From positions 1 to 51,697 of the forward strand of contig NZ_NHSH01000087.1 in NCBI RefSeq assembly GCF_016653315.1: a DNA stretch of 51,697 bases, written 5' to 3'. Made by a program: the position numbers and the translations under genes. Below the pieces are notes generated by a model. It saw nothing but the letters and a program-made list of their open reading frames with translations, searched no databases and was not told the DNA's origin. This DNA comes from Halochromatium roseum (GTDB lineage Bacteria; Pseudomonadota; Gammaproteobacteria; Chromatiales; Chromatiaceae). Positions 8,929 to 17,164 of the stretch are shown piece by piece. Each line of letters opens with the position of its first letter. Position 1 is the first letter of the stretch.

Positions 8929-9666
8929 ATGAGCTATCGCATCAGTCCATTAACTGCCATGACCCTATCACTGATCCTGACGGGGTCCTTGCTGACCGCC
9001 GACGGCTTTGCGGCCGAAGGCATGACATCGGATGACCCCTCTGCCAGCGCCTCGGCAACCGGAGGATCGAGCTCCGACGAGCTGAAGAACGCCAAAGAGA
9101 CGGTTCGCGAGGCGGCGGATGTTGTTCAGAAGATCCAGTCCGACCCTCAGGCGAGCGACCTGCTCGAGCAGGCCGAGGCGATCTTTGTCGTCCCGGATTA
9201 CGCGCGGGCGGCGCTGGTCGTCGGTGGTGCCGGTGGTCAGGGCATCCTCATCGCCAAGAACGATGGCGGGTGGTCAGCACCCGCCTTCTACAACATCGGC
9301 ACCGTTCAGATTGGCGCCGCGGTAGGCGCCGAGGCGGGAGAGGTGGCCTTCATGATCATGTCGGGTGATCTGCTCGAGAGCTTTGGCCAAATGCACAATT
9401 TCGCGCTCAACTCGGATACCGGTTACACCGTCGTCGAGGATTCGGAGCGCACGCAGACCTCGATCGGCAAGGGCACAGATGTCGCCGTCTGGTCCGGCAC
9501 TGAGGGCCTCTATGGCGACTTCGCCGCCAGCGTCTCGGACATCTTCTGGGACGAGGATGCGAACAACGCCTATTACGGTCGTCAGGTCACGGCGAGTCAG
9601 ATCATCAACGGCGAGGTCGAGGACCCGATGTCGCCAAGCCCGCTGCTCAGTGCTGAGACGCCCTGA
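8929..9666 (+). CDS. Exported SYLF/YSC84-domain lipid-binding protein
   Basis: A 245-residue protein with a signal peptide (MSYRISPLTAMTLSLILTG..., probable cleavage after GFAA) followed by a polar Ser/Gly linker and a SYLF (YSC84, DUF500-like) domain. Diagnostic stretches are AEAIFVVPDYARAALVVGGAGG, WSAPAFYNIGTVQIGAAVGA, and VAVWSGTEGLYG. SYLF domains bind phosphoinositides in eukaryotes; in bacteria they are periplasmic proteins of unknown role, often linked to envelope stress. ATG 8929 is fixed by AGGAGG at 8917-8922. The acidic C-terminus (GEVEDPMSPSPLLSAETP) looks flexible. Confidence 0.85.
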   Translation: MSYRISPLTAMTLSLILTGSLLTADGFAAEGMTSDDPSASASATGGSSSDELKNAKETVREAADVVQKIQSDPQASDLLEQAEAIFVVPDYARAALVVGGAGGQGILIAKNDGGWSAPAFYNIGTVQIGAAVGAEAGEVAFMIMSGDLLESFGQMHNFALNSDTGYTVVEDSERTQTSIGKGTDVAVWSGTEGLYGDFAASVSDIFWDEDANNAYYGRQVTASQIINGEVEDPMSPSPLLSAETP

Positions 9667-9864
9667 TCCCCGGGCGAGTTGATGCCCTTGGGGCCAGCTG
9701 GCAGCAGGGTCTCTAACTGCCAGAAGGCTCCCCTATCCGTAGAAGTACAAGAGCGCCTCTGGATACCAGTGAGTGTGGCGCATCTGCGTTGGCGACGCCT
9801 GCTGCTGTTTCAGGTCGGTCGCACCGCTGCGGCCATCCATCCCCGTCAGTCTTTGAGGACGATG

Positions 9865-10350
9865 ATGACCACCCGAATCTATATCCGCGCCCGCGATCCG
9901 CAGAACGGCCGGCGTCTGGTTGAAGAGCTGATCGCCGACGGCATCGATCCTGAGGCCTTTACGCTGATCGGCCAGCAGCTCCCTAGCGGGCTTCCCGTCA
10001 AGACCAGACGCTGGCGCAGCGATGCAAGTGCGCTGCTCCGTGGTGCCCTCATCGGCGCCGCTGGCATGTTGGCAGTCTCCCTATTGCTGCTACAGGCGTT
10101 GCAGCCGTTTGCACTGCTGACACTGATTGTCATCGGCGCCGCTATCGGCGGCGGCTGGTGGCTAAGGCGTAATCGCAGCGCCAACCTCCCGCTCTCCGCC
10201 CAGCAGCAGGCCTTGCAAGGCGGTGAGCTCTTGATCTTGGCAGATCTGCCAGATGCCGAAGCGCCGCGGATCGAGGAGCGCGTCAGCCAAGGTCACCCCG
10301 AACTCTTGGTGCTTGGCCCGGATGCCGGCGGATCACCGCCGTTTCCTTAA
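9865..10350 (+). CDS. Two-helix membrane protein, function unknown
   Basis: A 161-residue protein. An N-terminal soluble part (MTTRIYIRARDPQNGRRLVEELIADGI) resembles the small alpha/beta domains of stress-type membrane proteins. A helical hairpin follows (residues about 55-95: LLRGALIGAAGMLAVSLLLL and FALLTLIVIGAAIGGGWWL), then a C-terminal soluble part (ELLILADLPDAEAPRIEERV). The domain-hairpin-domain layout is like DUF1269/general-stress proteins, but no named family is certain. The frame is open upstream to 9679 without coding character. GAGGA at 9855-9859 sits 5 bases before ATG 9865 and only 2 before ATG 9862. It follows the SYLF gene by 200 bases. Confidence 0.6.
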   Translation: MTTRIYIRARDPQNGRRLVEELIADGIDPEAFTLIGQQLPSGLPVKTRRWRSDASALLRGALIGAAGMLAVSLLLLQALQPFALLTLIVIGAAIGGGWWLRRNRSANLPLSAQQQALQGGELLILADLPDAEAPRIEERVSQGHPELLVLGPDAGGSPPFP

Positions 10351-10534
10351 CGCTCCAGAGATTGCTGCCTGTTGCCTGCGTCCGATCGATAGCTGGTCAT
10401 CTTTCAGCTGGTCATCCTTCGTGCTCCGGCTATCCTTCAATGACCCAATCTCCGCCGAATCCTAGGACCAGAACCAACGACTGCAGCGACTGAATTCATC
10501 TGATGCCACGTAAACGCGGGCAGGAGACGACACT

Positions 10535-10837
10535 ATGCATATCTGCCTTACACCTCAGCGCAGTCTCGTTTTGGCAACCTCGCTGGTCCTTGCGCCCTTG
10601 GCGCTGTCAGCGCAGGCCGCTGATGACCGGGTGCCTGGAGACGAATGGACCAAGGATGAGCCTGGCCAGCAACAGTTTCCGGGTAGCCAGTGGGATAGCG
10701 GCGAGGAGCGCCCCAGCGAGGTCCGTGGTTTGCCAGATTTTCGATTCCCGAAGAATAATATGGGCGAGGTCGAGCGGCCCTCCAGCCAGAACCCTAGCTC
10801 CAATCTGGAGAACAGCCAGAATGCGCCGAAGCAATAG
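10535..10837 (+). CDS. Small exported hydrophilic protein, function unknown
   Basis: A 100-residue protein with a clear signal peptide (hydrophobic core LVLATSLVLAPLALS, cleavage near AQA/ADD). The mature part of about 72 residues is rich in Pro, Gln, Glu and Asn (EPGQQQFPGSQWDSGEERP), without cysteines or obvious domain, so it is probably an intrinsically disordered periplasmic protein. GGAGA about 8 bases upstream supports ATG 10535. The gene lies 65 bases before hsdM but there is no sign that it belongs to the restriction operon. No family recognised. Confidence 0.55.
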   Translation: MHICLTPQRSLVLATSLVLAPLALSAQAADDRVPGDEWTKDEPGQQQFPGSQWDSGEERPSEVRGLPDFRFPKNNMGEVERPSSQNPSSNLENSQNAPKQ

Positions 10838-10901
10838 GTCTCTGTAGCCGACCCAAACCCAGCCAACCGCTACGCCTACCAATAGGGACACAAGACCATC
10901 C

Positions 10902-13103
10902 GTGAACGTCCAGGCCCACGAAGCACTCAAAGCCAAGATCTGGGAAATCGCCAACCGCCTGCGTGGACCTTACCGACCGCCCCAGTACCGTCTCGTGATG
11001 CTGCCGATGGTGGTGCTGCGCCGGCTCGACTGCGTGCTGGCGCCGACCAAGGAGGCCGTGCTCGAGCGATACCAGACCCTCCAGGCCCAGCAGATGCCCG
11101 AAGCAGCCATGGATAAGCTGCTCGGCAAGGCCGCCGATCCGAGCCGCAAGCATCCGCTTTACAACACCAGCCCCTACAGCTTCGAGCGACTGCTCGGCGA
11201 CTCCGAGAATATCGCGCCCAACCTGGTCGCCTACATCAACGGCTTCTCGCCGATCGCGCGCGCCATCTTCGAGCGCTTCAAGTTTGCCGACCAGATCGAA
11301 AAGCTCGACGCCAGCAATCGCCTCTTCACCCTCGTCAAGGCCATGGCCGAGGTCGATCTGCATCCGCGTCGGATCGACAACCTGCAGATGGGCTACCTGT
11401 TCGAGCATCTGGTGATGCGCTTCAACGAGCAGGCCAACGAGGAGGCCGGCGACCATTTCACGCCGCGCGAGGTCATCCGGCTGATGGCCAATCTGATCTA
11501 CACCGGCGAGGAAGATGTCTACAAACCCGGCGTCTATCGCACCATCTACGATCCAACCTGCGCCACCGGCGGCATGCTCTCGGTCTCCGAAGAGCTGATC
11601 CTCTCCCAGAACCAACGTGCCTTGCTCGCCCTCTACGGGCAGGAATACAACGACGAGGCCTGGGCCATCTGCTGCGCCGACCTGCTGATCAAGGACGAGG
11701 ACACCGCCAATATCGTACTCGGCGACACCCTTGGCGACGGCAAGACGGGAGACGGCTTCGAGGGCGAGCGCTTTCACTACATGATGGCCAACCCGCCCTT
11801 CGGCGTGGAATGGAAAGACCAGAAGCAGATCGTTGAGCGCGAGCACCAGAACCGAGGCTTCTCCGGCCGCTTCGGTGCCGGGCTGCCGGCCATCAATGAC
11901 GGCTCGCTGCTGTTCTTGCAGCACATGATCGCGAAGATGCACCCCTTCGCCGACGGTGATGAAGAGCGGCCTGGCTCCAAGATCGCCATCGTCTTCAACG
12001 GCTCGCCGCTGTTCTCCGGCGACGCTGGCTCGGGGCCATCCAACATCCGCCGCTGGATCATCGAGAACGACTGGCTCGATGCCATCATCGCGCTACCCGA
12101 CCAGCTGTTCTACAACACCGGCATCTTCACCTACGTCTGGCTGGTCACCAACCGCAAGCCGCCCGAGCGCCAAGGCCGGGTGCAACTGATCGACGGCACC
12201 CGCTTCTTCCGCAAGATGAAGAAGAGCCTCAACAACAAGCGCAACGAGATCACCGAGGCGCAGATTGCCCACCTGACCCGCGTCTACGGCCATCATCAAG
12301 ACGGCGAGACCGCGCCCGCTGAGATCCAGTTCCAGAGCAATGACCAAACGGAGCCCCGTGTCATCTCGCGCATCTTCGAGAACCGCGAGTTTGGCTACCT
12401 CAAGATCACCGTGGAGCGCCCGCTGCGGATGAACTTTGAGGCCAGCCCGGCGCGCATCGCCGCGCTCGACGATCAGACCGCCTTTGCCAACCTGGCCAGC
12501 AGCAAGAAGCGCAAGGATCAAGCGCGGATCGACGACGAGATCGAAGCCGGTCAACAACAGCAAGCGGCCATTCGCAAGATGCTGACCACGCTGGAAAGCA
12601 AGGGCCACTACAAGGACCGCGCCCTCTTCGAGGCCGATCTGACCCGCGCCGCCAAGGCTGCCGATCTCAAGCTCCCGGCCCCGATCAAGAAGGCCATCTT
12701 TGCCGCCCTCGGCAAACGCGATCCTGATGCTGAGATTTGCCGTGACAGCAAGGGCCGACCCGAGCCGGATAGCGAACTGCGCGATACCGAGAACATCCCG
12801 CTCCCGCCCGGCACTGCGCTCCCGCTGCCGATGGACTTCGGCCCGGATAAGCCCAATGACCGGCTGGTTGAGGCATTCCGCGAGACCATCGATGCCTACA
12901 TGGCGTCCGAGGTCTTGCCCCATGTCCCCGATGCCTGGGTGGACTATGACAAGACCAAGGTGGGCTACGAGATCCCGATCAACCGGCATTTCTATGTCTA
13001 CAAGCCGCCGCGTCCGTTGGATGAGATCGAGGGGGACATCAGCCGGCTTGAGGCGGAGATTGCTGAGCTGCTGAAGGGGCTGAGTCTGACGACTTCAGAA
13101 TGA
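10902..13103 (+). CDS. hsdM: Type I restriction-modification DNA methyltransferase, M subunit
   Basis: A 733-residue N6-adenine methyltransferase of a type I R-M system. The N-terminal helical domain (RLRGPYRPPQYRLVMLPM, VLRRLDCVLAPTKEAVLERY) is typical of HsdM. The SAM motif is DPTCATGG at about D217 (family usually has GTGG after the Cys) and the catalytic NPPFG is at N297. The C-terminal third contains HsdS-contacting coiled regions. The start is a GTG at 10902 that aligns with the family N-terminus, with a weak ribosome site. With HsdS it methylates a bipartite target; with HsdR it forms the cutting complex. It opens the run hsdM-rhuM-orf39-hsdS. Confidence 0.92.
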   Translation: MNVQAHEALKAKIWEIANRLRGPYRPPQYRLVMLPMVVLRRLDCVLAPTKEAVLERYQTLQAQQMPEAAMDKLLGKAADPSRKHPLYNTSPYSFERLLGDSENIAPNLVAYINGFSPIARAIFERFKFADQIEKLDASNRLFTLVKAMAEVDLHPRRIDNLQMGYLFEHLVMRFNEQANEEAGDHFTPREVIRLMANLIYTGEEDVYKPGVYRTIYDPTCATGGMLSVSEELILSQNQRALLALYGQEYNDEAWAICCADLLIKDEDTANIVLGDTLGDGKTGDGFEGERFHYMMANPPFGVEWKDQKQIVEREHQNRGFSGRFGAGLPAINDGSLLFLQHMIAKMHPFADGDEERPGSKIAIVFNGSPLFSGDAGSGPSNIRRWIIENDWLDAIIALPDQLFYNTGIFTYVWLVTNRKPPERQGRVQLIDGTRFFRKMKKSLNNKRNEITEAQIAHLTRVYGHHQDGETAPAEIQFQSNDQTEPRVISRIFENREFGYLKITVERPLRMNFEASPARIAALDDQTAFANLASSKKRKDQARIDDEIEAGQQQQAAIRKMLTTLESKGHYKDRALFEADLTRAAKAADLKLPAPIKKAIFAALGKRDPDAEICRDSKGRPEPDSELRDTENIPLPPGTALPLPMDFGPDKPNDRLVEAFRETIDAYMASEVLPHVPDAWVDYDKTKVGYEIPINRHFYVYKPPRPLDEIEGDISRLEAEIAELLKGLSLTTSE

Positions 13104-13115
13104 GGACGGAGAAAT

Positions 13116-14201
13116 ATGAGTGAGCATCAGGAGAGCCGACCCGATGGCGGCTTGCTGATCTACCGCGCCGACGAAGGCGCTGCGCCGATTCGTGTTCTGC
13201 TCGAAGGCGAAACCGTCTGGCTGACCCAACGCCAGATCGCCGAGCTGTACGGCACCTCGGTTCCCAACATCAACCAACACATCACGGCCATTTACGAAGA
13301 GAACGAACTGCGGCCAGAGGCAACTCTTAAGAAATACTTAATCGTTCGAGCTGAAGGCAGGCGGCAGGTCAAACGCCTCCTAGACCACTACAACCTAGAG
13401 TTGATCCTCGCCGTCGGCTACCGTGTGCGCTCGACCCGCGGCAAGCAATTCCGTCAGTGGGCCACCGCGCGCCTCAGCGAATACCTGGTCAAGGGCTTCA
13501 CGCTCGACGACGAACGCCTCAAGGGCACATCTGGCCCCGTGGATTATTTCGACGAGCTTCTTGCCCGCATCCGCGACATCCGCGCCAGCGAGGCTCGGGT
13601 TTATCAGCGTATCCGCGATATCTTCGCGCTGGCCAGCGATTACCGCGATGGCGAGCGTGAACCCCAGCTTTTTTTCGCCACCGTACAGAACAAGATGCAC
13701 TTCGCCGCTACCGGCCTGACGGCGGCCGAGATCATCCACGAGCGGGCCAATGCCGAAAAGCCCAACATGGGCGCAACCAACTGGAAAGGCCGTCAAGTAC
13801 AGAAGCGCGATGTCGGCACCGCCAAGAACTACCTGAGCAACCAGGAAATCGACACCCTTAACCGCATCACCGTCATGTTCCTTGATCAGGCTGAGTTTCG
13901 CGCTCAGCGGCGGCAGGACATCCGAATGGGCGACTGGGAGGTTTTTCTCGACAAGTTCCTGAGCGATACCGAGCTGCCCGTGCTTGAAGGTGCAGGTCGG
14001 ATCAGCCATCAGGATGCTATCGATCACGCCAACCAACAATACGACGCCTTCGCCGAGCGCCGTCGCCTTGCAGCTGAAGGCGAGGCTGAGACGCGGTACA
14101 TTGAGGACTTGAAAGCGTCCGCTAAACTGCTCGACGCCACCCGAAAGCAACCGGCGAAGAAGGCCGGACGCAAAAGTAAAGGCGGAAAGGACGAGTCATG
14201 A
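13116..14201 (+). CDS. rhuM: RhuM family protein inserted in the hsd operon
   Basis: A 361-residue RhuM (virulence RhuM/Fic-associated DUF) protein. It shows the N-terminal winged-helix-like motif VWLTQRQIAELYGTSVPNINQHI, the conserved LDHYNLELILAVGYRVRS, and a central RGKQFRQWAT. It has GGAG at a good distance from ATG 13116, and its stop overlaps the next start (ATGA). Such genes are repeatedly found between hsdM and hsdS and may regulate or accompany type I R-M systems; the biochemical role is unknown. The C-terminus is strongly basic (KKAGRKSKGGK), which suggests nucleic-acid contact. Transcription and translation look coupled with hsdM (12-base gap). Confidence 0.85.
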   Translation: MSEHQESRPDGGLLIYRADEGAAPIRVLLEGETVWLTQRQIAELYGTSVPNINQHITAIYEENELRPEATLKKYLIVRAEGRRQVKRLLDHYNLELILAVGYRVRSTRGKQFRQWATARLSEYLVKGFTLDDERLKGTSGPVDYFDELLARIRDIRASEARVYQRIRDIFALASDYRDGEREPQLFFATVQNKMHFAATGLTAAEIIHERANAEKPNMGATNWKGRQVQKRDVGTAKNYLSNQEIDTLNRITVMFLDQAEFRAQRRQDIRMGDWEVFLDKFLSDTELPVLEGAGRISHQDAIDHANQQYDAFAERRRLAAEGEAETRYIEDLKASAKLLDATRKQPAKKAGRKSKGGKDES

Positions 14202-14317
14202 CTAAGATCGGTTGCCTGATTCGGATTGAGCGTCCGCTGCACAACCGCAACACGCCGCGTACATTGAATGAGACGGCGGGGGAAATTGCTGGGTTGCTGG
14301 AGGATTTTGTTGCATGA
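14198..14317 (+). CDS. 39-residue ORF bridging rhuM and hsdS
   Basis: A small frame of 39 codons that begins in an ATGA overlap with the rhuM stop (14198-14201) and ends in another ATGA overlap with the hsdS start (14314-14317). The peptide starts MTKIGCLIRIERPLHNRN and ends in an acidic helix-like stretch (ETAGEIAGLLEDFVA). The double overlap is what one expects for translational coupling, so it is probably translated. No family is recognised. It could be a genuine small partner of the R-M complex, a coupling leader, or the tail of a lost gene. Confidence 0.5.
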   Translation: MTKIGCLIRIERPLHNRNTPRTLNETAGEIAGLLEDFVA

Positions 14318-15522
14318 ACCTTTTGGACGCGATGCCTAAAGAATGGCTCAAGGCCAGTGTAGGAAAATACTGCGACGTGCAACTGGGCAAGATGCTACAG
14401 AACGATCCGTCATCTGATCGAGATGAATTGAAGCCCTATCTTCGGGCGATTAATATCGGAAAAGGTGGCCTGGATCTTAGTCATAAATTATCTATGTGGA
14501 TACGCCCGCAGGAGATTGATCGCTTTCGTCTTGAAAGAGCAGATATTCTCATTAGTGAGGGTGGTGATGCAGGACGAGCTGCAATTTTTGCAGAAGACGG
14601 CGAATACTATTTTCAAAATGCAATCAATCGTGTCCGCCCAAATTATCACGCTAGAATAAAACCTGAATTCATTTACTATTGGTTTATCTTCCTAAAAATA
14701 TCGGGCTACGTTGAGATGATTTGTAACGTAGCCACGATACCGCATTTTACGGCCGAGAAAGTGAAGGCTGCTCCATTAGCCCTTCCACCGATTGACACCC
14801 AGAAACGAATCGCGTGCTTCCTAGACGAGAAAACAGCACGCATCGATGGGCTAATCGAGAAAAAGCGTGCACTTCTAGACCGGCTAGCCGAGAAGCGCCA
14901 GGCCCTCATCACCCGCGCCGTCACCAAGGGCCTCAACCCCGACGCCCCCATGAAACCCTCCGGTATTGAATGGCTCGGAGACATTCCGGCCCATTGGGAT
15001 TGCTGCGGATTGGGTCAGAAGATCAAGCTTCAACGTGGCGTAGATATTACAAGGGATGAACGAGTTGAAGGCCCGTTTCCTGTCATTTCATCAGGTGGGA
15101 TCGACTATTTTCATGACACAGCGCTCTGTAATGGGCCGGGAGTTATAGTAGGCAGAAAAGGCTCTGCGGGAAAACTGCATTATGTCGAAAATGACTTCTG
15201 GCCTCATGATACGACGCTCTATGTGAGGGAGTTTCGCGGCAATCATCCAAAATTCACATGGTACATGCTAAACATCCTCGATTTGACGAGTTTCGATACC
15301 GGCTCTTCCAATCCGACGGTTAATCGAAACCGAGTTCACCCAATGCGAACTGCATGGCCACCACCCTGTGAGCAAGCCGATATTGTAGCTAGACTTGATG
15401 ATGAATTTGAGGCAATTGCGACATTGGATGCAGAGGTAGCCAAATCAGTGCGGTATCTTCAAGAATACCGCTCCGCCCTTATCACCGCCGCCGTCACTGG
15501 CAAAATCGCGGAACTGCGCTGA
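14314..15522 (+). CDS. hsdS: Type I restriction-modification specificity subunit
   Basis: A 402-residue HsdS that recognises the bipartite DNA target. It shows two target recognition domains (residues about 1-165 and 215-370), each followed by a conserved helix. The central spacer is RIACFLDEKTARIDGLIEKK...LLDRLAEKRQALITRAVTKG, and the C-terminal one is LDDEFEAIATLDAEVAKSVRYLQEYRSALITAAVTGKI. The first TRD is conspicuously AT-rich compared with the rest of the window (about 14380-14760), a usual sign of recombined specificity modules. The start overlaps the preceding ORF by ATGA. Target sequence cannot be predicted from this alone. Confidence 0.92.
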   Translation: MNLLDAMPKEWLKASVGKYCDVQLGKMLQNDPSSDRDELKPYLRAINIGKGGLDLSHKLSMWIRPQEIDRFRLERADILISEGGDAGRAAIFAEDGEYYFQNAINRVRPNYHARIKPEFIYYWFIFLKISGYVEMICNVATIPHFTAEKVKAAPLALPPIDTQKRIACFLDEKTARIDGLIEKKRALLDRLAEKRQALITRAVTKGLNPDAPMKPSGIEWLGDIPAHWDCCGLGQKIKLQRGVDITRDERVEGPFPVISSGGIDYFHDTALCNGPGVIVGRKGSAGKLHYVENDFWPHDTTLYVREFRGNHPKFTWYMLNILDLTSFDTGSSNPTVNRNRVHPMRTAWPPPCEQADIVARLDDEFEAIATLDAEVAKSVRYLQEYRSALITAAVTGKIAELR

Positions 15523-15583
15523 GCTTTAGCATGCCGCCATAACCGCTCTTCTCGACCATGACACCGAGCCAAGGAGACCACTG

Positions 15584-15880
15584 ATGCCAGCTGCGACCGT
15601 CAATGAACTGGGGCAGGTCCAGATCCCGCAAGACCTGCGGCAACGACTGGGAATCGGCCAGGGCAGCCGTGTCCGCTTCGACCTGGTCGATGACCACCTA
15701 GAAATGCGCGTTGAACCAACCGACGGCGAGCCGCCAGCAACCGGATTTGGCATGCTGAAAGCAAGCGCCCCGCAGTGCCCGCCGACCTCGATCCCGCCTC
15801 GTTGGTTCAACCGTGATCGGGCTCGATACCAACCTGCTCGCTCGCGACCGTCCCATCGTCGATGCCTGGGCGAGGTATGA
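15584..15880 (+). pseudogene. AbrB/MazE-type antitoxin with frameshifted C-terminus
   Basis: A swapped-hairpin AbrB domain is intact: MPAATVNELGQVQIPQDLRQ, LGIGQGSRVRFDLVDDHLEM. After GFGMLKASAP the frame runs into basic, non-coding-like sequence and stops at 15880. If one base is restored near 15772, the next residues become AVPADLDPASLVQP and the stop falls at 15814-15816, overlapping the GTG of a PIN-like frame (GTGA). That is the normal end of VapB/MazE antitoxins. The DNA-binding and dimer domain is thus still expressible while the toxin-neutralising tail is lost. The gene lies 61 bases after hsdS with AAGGAG upstream. Confidence 0.65.
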
Positions 15881-15944
15881 CAGTTCAGGCATCACTCCCG
15901 TACTCCTGGAACAGAGCAACCGCTATGGCGAACATCAGCGATGA
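15813..15944 (+). pseudogene. PIN-domain (VapC-type) toxin remnant
   Basis: A 43-codon frame starting GTG at 15813 reads VIGLDTNLLAR, the first strand of PIN-domain ribonucleases with the first catalytic Asp (DTN). It then loses similarity at once and stops at 15942-15944. A working PIN toxin needs about 130 residues and three to four acidic residues, so this is a stump. It follows the damaged AbrB antitoxin in the normal vapBC order, and its end overlaps the start of the next small gene. Confidence 0.55.
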
Positions 15945-16143
15945 GCACATCAGCCAGAAAGACGATTTTCAGGCGGCGTTGACAGCGATGCGGCGAGCTG
16001 CGGACAAGGCGCGCCAACGCGCTCGGGCGAGCACAGGTGTCTTGGTCGCTTGGCGCGATGGTCGTATCGTCGAAGAGTTAGTTGACGACACAGGTCAGGT
16101 TGCGAGCCGAACGCTGTGTGAAGACGACATGCCCCAGCGATAG
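15925..16143 (+). CDS. Small protein of unknown function in the toxin-antitoxin cluster
   Basis: A 72-residue protein: MANISDEHISQKDDFQAALTA, an Ala/Arg helix (MRRAADKARQRARAS), then a short beta-like segment TGVLVAWRDGRIVEELVDD. The layout of an amphipathic helix followed by a strand pair resembles small proteins found next to toxin genes, but no family can be named. The start at ATG 15925 is chosen because the upstream extension of the frame (from 15862) overlaps the PIN stump and lacks coding character. It may be an antitoxin-like or accessory protein. Confidence 0.45.
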   Translation: MANISDEHISQKDDFQAALTAMRRAADKARQRARASTGVLVAWRDGRIVEELVDDTGQVASRTLCEDDMPQR

Positions 16144-16200
16144 GCATCATAAGGTGATCAGGAGCTTTGCCGACAAGGAAACCCCTGGGAGCATTCAACA

Positions 16201-16560
16201 ATGACGATCGCCGTGGAAGACTTGAGCCGCATGGATTTCTCCGATGTTGCCGCTGGCGATCTGGCCCCGGTGCCGCCGGGTGAAGTGTTGGCACGCGAGT
16301 TCCTGGAGCCACTGGGCATCAGCTCCGAGCGCCTAGCGCAAGCGATCGGGGTGCCGCATCCGCAGATCGAGGACATTATCGCGGGTCGCCAAACGATCAG
16401 CGCCGATACCGGGCTGCGTCTGTCGCGTGTCTTTGGCATGAGCGACGGTTTTTGGGTGGGGCTACAGGCTGATTATGACGCGGCCAAAGCCCGCCAGCGG
16501 TTGGGCACTATTCTGGAGCGGATACAACCCTTTCCGCATCACCTCAATCCGCAGCCATAA
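16201..16560 (+). CDS. higA: HigA-family antitoxin (XRE helix-turn-helix), no toxin partner
   Basis: A 119-residue protein with the HigA signature PPGEVLAREFLEPLGISSERLAQAIGVPHPQIEDIIAGRQTI, in which the helix-turn-helix occupies residues about 40-65, followed by LRLSRVFGMSDGFWVGLQADYD. HigA normally neutralises the ribosome-dependent nuclease HigB and represses its own operon. HigB normally sits directly upstream, but here the upstream gene is the unrelated 72-residue ORF. The gene therefore appears to be an orphan that may only act as a repressor. The N-terminal 23 residues (MTIAVEDLSRMDFSDVAAGD) are an extension beyond the core family. Confidence 0.8.
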   Translation: MTIAVEDLSRMDFSDVAAGDLAPVPPGEVLAREFLEPLGISSERLAQAIGVPHPQIEDIIAGRQTISADTGLRLSRVFGMSDGFWVGLQADYDAAKARQRLGTILERIQPFPHHLNPQP

Positions 16561-16652
16561 CGCGCCTGAAAAACGATTCGAGGGTCCGGCATGGCCAGCC
16601 ACAGCGTTGCCTTGGGATGTACCGGCTTCTCATGGGCGTCAGACTCAGGACA

Positions 16653-16958
16653 TCAAGCCTCGATCCGCTGCGCCACCAGCTTGACGCCTAGCGCATGACA
16701 GACACGGTTGATGGTATCGAAACGCGGCTGCGACTCGGGCCGCAATTCCTTGTCGAGGGTTTCGCGCGCGATGCCACTCGCCTTGGCGATCTCGGTCATG
16801 CCGCGTGCGCGGACGATATCGCCCATGGCTGCAGCCAACAGTGACGGGTCGTTTTCCTCCAAGACAATGGTGAGATACTCAGCGATGGCCTGATCGTCTT
16901 CCAGGTGCTCGGTGATGTCGAACTCAGGCAGATCAGCAATGCGGATCTTCTCGCTCAT
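16653..16958 (-). CDS. Addiction-module antidote protein, HigA-2/COG3636 type
   Basis: A 101-residue helix-turn-helix antidote. Diagnostic parts are EFDITEHLEDDQAIAEYL near the N-terminus (clamp region of this family), LLAAAMGDIVRARGMTEIAKASGIARETL (the helix-turn-helix) and the C-terminal FDTINRVCHALGVKLV. Such genes normally follow a RelE/HigB-type toxin on the same strand. Here only a 41-codon frame of unknown type precedes it (16962-17087), so the toxin seems to be gone. The start at 16958 has GGAGGA in the end of that short frame. It runs opposite to its neighbours. Confidence 0.8.
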   Translation of the reverse strand: MSEKIRIADLPEFDITEHLEDDQAIAEYLTIVLEENDPSLLAAAMGDIVRARGMTEIAKASGIARETLDKELRPESQPRFDTINRVCHALGVKLVAQRIEA

Positions 16959-16961
16959 GAC

Positions 16962-17087
16962 TCAATCCTCCAGAATGGATGCCAAAGCGATGGCTTTGGC
17001 GATATCGGTCTGCAGAACGCGAATCCCGACCCGCATATCGAAAGAAACCGGCAACTGAAGGCCGATCCTTCCATTCGCGACGATCAT
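16962..17087 (-). CDS. Possible 41-residue ORF before the antidote gene
   Basis: A short frame reads MIVANGRIGLQLPVSFDMR and ends IAKAIALASILED. It stops 3 bases before the antidote start and supplies the antidote's ribosome site, so it could be translationally coupled. The position is where a toxin would lie, but the peptide has no toxin motif. It may be a real small gene or the scrap of a deleted toxin. Only composition and position support it. Confidence 0.25.
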   Translation of the reverse strand: MIVANGRIGLQLPVSFDMRVGIRVLQTDIAKAIALASILED

Positions 17088-17164
17088 TTTGACGAAGTGC
17101 AGGGTCAGACGCTAGAGCGCTAGATTGATTTGAGTAGGCTGAACATCGACACCAAGGTTCCGCA

